From: Candidatus Calditenuis fumarioli
GTDB lineage: Archaea > Thermoproteota > Nitrososphaeria_A > Caldarchaeales > Calditenuaceae
DNA length: 59,558 nt
Direction: 5' to 3'
Assembly (NCBI GenBank): GCA_030059665.1
Contig: JANVYR010000001.1
Coordinates: forward strand, 627,548 to 687,105
This document shows positions 56,673 through 59,558 of this stretch, in pieces. Within the stretch, counting starts at the first letter, position 1, and each line of letters starts with the position of its first letter. Under the pieces are notes generated by a model. That model searched no databases and was not told the origin of the DNA. It saw only the letters and a program-made list of their open reading frames with translations. The position numbers and the translations under genes were made by a program.

Positions 56673-57224
56673 ATGAGGGAGTTCGATGCGCGAGGGATCA
56701 AGCTGAGACTATACACAGGGGACATAACCGTCGAGACCTCGGACGCGATCGTTGTGCCGGCCAACTCGCTGATGGTAATGGGCGGCGGCGTCGCTGGGGC
56801 CGTGAAGAGGGCAGGAGGCTCGTCGATCGAGCAAGAGGCGAGGTCCAAGGCACCGGTCGAGGTGGGCCGGGCGGTGGTCACGTCCGCCGGTAGGCTCAGG
56901 TGCAGGTACGTCATCCACTCGCCGACGATGGAGAGGCCCTCTGGCGAGACGAGCCCCGAGAAGGTTTACAGGGCCACGCTGGCGGCGCTGAGGGCGGCCG
57001 CGTCGGTCGGCGCGCGGAGCGTCTCGTTTCCCGGCATGGGCACAGGCGTGGGAGGGCTGGACCCGGTGGTCGCTGGGAGGATGATGGCGAGGGCCGTTCT
57101 CGACTTCGCGGAGGAGCGCACGTCCGGCCCCGAGGTCGTCAACTTCGTCGCCCTCAACGAGGACCTTCTGAAGGGACTGCTCGAGGGGGTCGAACAGGAG
57201 TGGAGGTCGCGCAGTACAGGGTAG
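56673..57224 (+). CDS. macro-domain (ADP-ribose binding) protein
   Basis: 183 residues, a single macro domain. LRLYTGDITVETSDAIVVPANSLMVMGGGVAGAV near 11-44 holds the conserved GDIT, AN and GGG-VA loops, SPTMERPSGETSPEKVYRAT near 82-101, and SFPGMGTGVGGLDPV near 117-131 is the phosphate loop. Such proteins hydrolyse ADP-ribose 1''-phosphate or remove ADP-ribose from proteins. It overlaps the next gene by about 25 bases. Confidence 0.92.
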   Translation: MREFDARGIKLRLYTGDITVETSDAIVVPANSLMVMGGGVAGAVKRAGGSSIEQEARSKAPVEVGRAVVTSAGRLRCRYVIHSPTMERPSGETSPEKVYRATLAALRAAASVGARSVSFPGMGTGVGGLDPVVAGRMMARAVLDFAEERTSGPEVVNFVALNEDLLKGLLEGVEQEWRSRSTG

Positions 57225-57859
57225 AGGTGGACGAGGAGGTCCGGAGCAAATTCGAGATACCGACGAGGGCCGTCGTGCTGAGGCGTATCGAGGTCGGCAA
57301 AATGCGCAGCGACGATCGCTTCAGGGAAGAGGTCTACGCAGAGGTGAGGAGGAGGTACACGCTCGACTCGGTGAAGGACGACCCGGTCTTCAGGGCCTAC
57401 AGGGACTTCTACTGGCGGATCGGGATAGACCCGACGAAGACCAGACCGTCGTCCGAGGCCCTCGTCCGTAGGATCCTGCTCGGGAAGGGTTTGCCCTCGA
57501 TCAACCCGCTCGTGGACGTGTGCAATCTCGTCTCGGCGCTCACGGGCGTCACCTTCTCGGCCTTCGACCTCGACAGGGTCTCTGGAAACGTCAGGCTGAC
57601 CTGGTCTCGTCACGGAGAGAGGTTCCTCGGGATAGGTACGGGCGAGGTGGAGCTCACAGGCCGGGAGGTCGTTCTGAGGGACGTGTTGGGCCCCATCTCT
57701 ATCTACCCCTACCGCGACTCCGAGCGGACCAAGACCACGCCCGAGACCCGGAACGTGCTTCTGGTGCTTTGCGGCGTCCCGGGGATACCACTCCACAAGC
57801 TCATCGAGGCGGAGAGGATGATGCTGGAGAGGATCGCGGATTCGGCCAGAGCCGTCTGA
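57200..57859 (+). CDS. B3/B4 (PheT-like editing) domain protein
   Basis: 219 residues from GTG 57200 (GTG 57227 is the alternative that avoids overlap). WRIGIDPTKTRPSSEALVRRILLGKGLPSINPLVDVCNLVS near 71-111 is the B3/B4 signature, as in the editing domain of phenylalanyl-tRNA synthetase beta chain. Free-standing forms may bind or edit mischarged tRNA; direct evidence is lacking. Ends SARAV. It follows the macro-domain gene and probably shares its transcript. Confidence 0.88.
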   Translation: MEVAQYRVEVDEEVRSKFEIPTRAVVLRRIEVGKMRSDDRFREEVYAEVRRRYTLDSVKDDPVFRAYRDFYWRIGIDPTKTRPSSEALVRRILLGKGLPSINPLVDVCNLVSALTGVTFSAFDLDRVSGNVRLTWSRHGERFLGIGTGEVELTGREVVLRDVLGPISIYPYRDSERTKTTPETRNVLLVLCGVPGIPLHKLIEAERMMLERIADSARAV

Positions 57860-58001
57860 GTTCTGAACCCGCTCCCCCATCTCTTATTGAGTCCTACACG
57901 GAGATCGTGCCCACGCTCATTCACTCGATCAGCGGAAACGACGCTTGTGGCCAAACTTGAGGTCAAAGTCGAGCCGAGTTGCAAAAACATGCAATCAAAA
58001 T

Positions 58002-58009
58002 TTTTATAC
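58002..58009 (+). promoter_or_regulatory. TATA box of the ECF-type S component gene
   Basis: TTTTATAC centred about 26 bases before GTG 58031; supports this start over the longer upstream frame. Confidence 0.6.
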
Positions 58010-58030
58010 AACTTTAACGGACCGCATAAC

Positions 58031-58837
58031 GTGAAAGAGATTTTCACGATGTGGAGATACACCCAGATGATAACGGCGTTCATCGTGTCCGCGGGGCTCT
58101 ATGCCGCCCTCCTCTTTGTGTTCGCGGCGTTGCCGATCTGGATCATCCCGGGAGTCACGGCGGTGAGACCGGGGAACGCGATACCGCCCTTCACGAGCCT
58201 GCTCTTCGGACCGGCGGCCGCTTGGGGCTCGGCGGTGGGGAACCTGATAGGATTCGACATCCTGGGAGGAGCTCTGACGATAGGGAGCATCGGCGGGTTC
58301 ATCGGCAACTTCTTCCTCGGCCTGGTTCCGTACAAGATCTGGCACAGGGTCTTCAGGGAGGAGCCGCACTGCAGGACGCTCTCGAGCCTCCTGAAGTTCG
58401 AGTTCGTGATACTGACGCATGCCGGCGTGGTCGCCCTGATCATCCCGCTCTGGACCGAGCTGGTGGGATTCGTCCCGTTCACACCGCTGGCCTTCATCAT
58501 CTTCTTCAACGAGCTGATATCGGCCGGGATAATCTCTCCGATCCTGATGGCGCTCGTCTACCCGAGGGCTAAGAGGGCCGGCTGGCTCTGGACCGACGTG
58601 ATGAAGGGTTACCAGTACACACCGACGGAGAGGAAGACGATCCACGTCCTCGGAGCGATCCTGGTCTTCGTGGCCGGCGTGATCGGCACCTGGGTCACCG
58701 TGCTGGTGGGGCTCGGCTTCGGTCAGGCTCTGTTCTTCGGGCCTAACGTCGGGTTCGCTGGGGCTCCGCTTCTGACGACCGGGGGCGTCTTCGTCCTGAT
58801 CTTCGCAATAGGGCTTGCCCTGCTCGCGAAGGACTGA
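58031..58837 (+). CDS. ECF-type transporter S component-like membrane protein
   Basis: 268 residues with about six membrane segments. MITAFIVSAGLYAALLFVFAALP at the N-terminus, GNAIPPFTSLLFGPAAAWGSAVGNLIGFDILGG near 47-79 and IGGFIGNFFLGLVPYKIWHRVF near 86-107 are the S-component pattern of energy-coupling-factor importers (the gas-pedal N-terminal region and the P-F-G-P-A/W turns). The vitamin or metal substrate cannot be told. It is followed by an EcfA-type ATPase gene. Confidence 0.78.
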   Translation: MKEIFTMWRYTQMITAFIVSAGLYAALLFVFAALPIWIIPGVTAVRPGNAIPPFTSLLFGPAAAWGSAVGNLIGFDILGGALTIGSIGGFIGNFFLGLVPYKIWHRVFREEPHCRTLSSLLKFEFVILTHAGVVALIIPLWTELVGFVPFTPLAFIIFFNELISAGIISPILMALVYPRAKRAGWLWTDVMKGYQYTPTERKTIHVLGAILVFVAGVIGTWVTVLVGLGFGQALFFGPNVGFAGAPLLTTGGVFVLIFAIGLALLAKD

Positions 58838-58895
58838 GGGTCCGCGCGGTTCCTCAGTTCAACGATAAGAGTTCCCTCTCCCAATTTTCTGCAAG

Positions 58896-59558
58896 TTGGG
58901 CACCATCGCCGAGGCGAGGGACGTCTGGGTGAAGTACAGGGGAGGCACCGACTACGCCCTGAAGGGGGTCAGCCTCAAGGTCTCCGAGGGTGAGGTGGTG
59001 GCCGTCATAGGGCCGACAGGTGCTGGGAAGACGACGCTCTGCAAGGTCCTCTCAGGCATCATCCCCAACTTCGGCGCCTACGACGAGTTCAGGGGCGAGG
59101 TCCTGGTGGACGGAGTGAGCACCGCGGGGAGGCGCGTCGGAGAGATCAGCAGGTCCTGTGCAATGGTCTTTCAGGACTACGAGTCGCAGCTCTTCCGGAC
59201 CACCGTGGAGCTCGAGGTGGCCTTCGGTCCCGAGAACCTCTGCCTGCCGAGGGAGGAGATCGCCAGCAGGGTGAGGAGGTGTCTGGAGCTCGTCGGGCTC
59301 ACGGGACTGGAGAAGAGGTACTCGTTCGCGCTGAGCGGCGGTCAGAAGCAGAGGCTCGCCATCGCCTCGATGCTCTCGATGCAGCCTAAGCTGCTGATCC
59401 TGGACGAGGCCACGAGCGACCTGGACCCGAGGGGGAAGAGGGAGGTCTACTCGGTGGTCAGGAGGCTCCTCGATGAGGGTGCGATAAGGTCGCTGGTGAT
59501 GGTGGACCACCACCTCGAGAGGGTCGCCGAGTTCGCGGACAGGACTGTTCTCATGGAC
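58896..59558 (+). CDS. ECF transporter ATP-binding protein (EcfA-like), partial
   Basis: Reads from TTG 58896 and runs off the right edge after 221 codons. Walker A VIGPTGAGKTTL near 37-48, Q-loop FQDYESQLF near 90-98, signature LSGGQKQRLA near 149-158 and Walker B LLILDEATSDLDP near 168-180. The Q-loop E-x-Q-LF pattern is typical of EcfA subunits that drive vitamin and metal importers. It begins 58 bases after the S-component gene; a TATA-like GATAAGAG lies about 30 bases upstream. A second ATPase or EcfT gene may follow outside the window. Confidence 0.9.
   Translation, partial: MGTIAEARDVWVKYRGGTDYALKGVSLKVSEGEVVAVIGPTGAGKTTLCKVLSGIIPNFGAYDEFRGEVLVDGVSTAGRRVGEISRSCAMVFQDYESQLFRTTVELEVAFGPENLCLPREEIASRVRRCLELVGLTGLEKRYSFALSGGQKQRLAIASMLSMQPKLLILDEATSDLDPRGKREVYSVVRRLLDEGAIRSLVMVDHHLERVAEFADRTVLMD

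Overview
The window looks like chromosomal DNA of a GC-rich (by eye above 60%) thermophilic archaeon, most likely TACK/Thermoproteota. The information-processing genes are archaeal: thermosome, RNA polymerase subunit K, Alba, LSm, eL30-NusA, uL22, eL37, a tRNA-splicing endonuclease homologue and eS30, the last known from TACK/Asgard but not Euryarchaeota. An archaeal-type lipid prenyltransferase agrees. Many genes start with GTG or TTG 25-30 bases after a TATA-like box, as expected for leaderless archaeal transcripts. The species cannot be named from this.

Layout. 1-760: a truncated IS110-like DEDD protein and an isolated 5' half of a tRNA. 760-16.2 kb: metabolism (asparagine-synthase-like protein, glutamine synthetase facing an Lrp regulator, a nitrilase/CitG-like pair, dihydropteroate-synthase family, hisG-hisD-HAD phosphatase) mixed with thermosome-rpoK, uL22 and a selenoprotein-W-like/RpiB pair. 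16.2-17.5 kb: peroxiredoxin, A-type Fe-S carrier, orphan RAM domain. 17.6-23.4 kb: a virus-derived island with large terminase, likely small terminase, connector-like and tail-terminator-like proteins, small membrane and zinc-ribbon proteins, two ribbon-helix-helix proteins and an ABC-ATPase/GNAT fusion. 23.6-50.1 kb: ordinary chromosome (ornithine carbamoyltransferase, MetE-like protein, protoglobin, Alba, cysteine synthase, tandem nitroreductase, LSm-eL37, aconitase, hisH, heme O synthase, EndA-like protein, DGGGP synthase, eL30-nusA-THUMP/SPOUT, SufC, a hyperacidic peptide, PhoU-like regulator, Taw2-like protein, a glycosyltransferase, AMMECR1, a four-gene ArsA-like operon, CstA). 50.1-52.4 kb: a decayed mobile-element zone with a frameshifted relative of the first DEDD protein, a GC-rich possible ncRNA and a transposase tail. 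52.4-54.6 kb: a Hef-like helicase. 54.9-56.4 kb: an AT-rich two-gene cassette (ABC/OLD-type ATPase plus a separate small Toprim-like protein). 56.5-59.6 kb: eS30, macro domain, B3/B4 domain and an ECF-type transporter cut by the window end.

How the genes work together. Nitrogen assimilation groups around glnA and its facing Lrp regulator. Histidine synthesis is split between hisG-hisD-HAD and a distant hisH. Fe-S biogenesis appears as SufC, a SufT/MIP18-like protein and an A-type carrier. The strongest candidates for new biology are the compact ATPase/Toprim cassette, which resembles split OLD/Gabija or PARIS defence systems; the packaging-gene island with the ABC-GNAT fusion; the paired ArsA-like ATPases with two small unknown partners; an EndA homologue without the catalytic His and Tyr; and a 42-residue Glu/Trp-repeat peptide behind an excellent promoter. 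All names come from reading the sequence; no database search was made.
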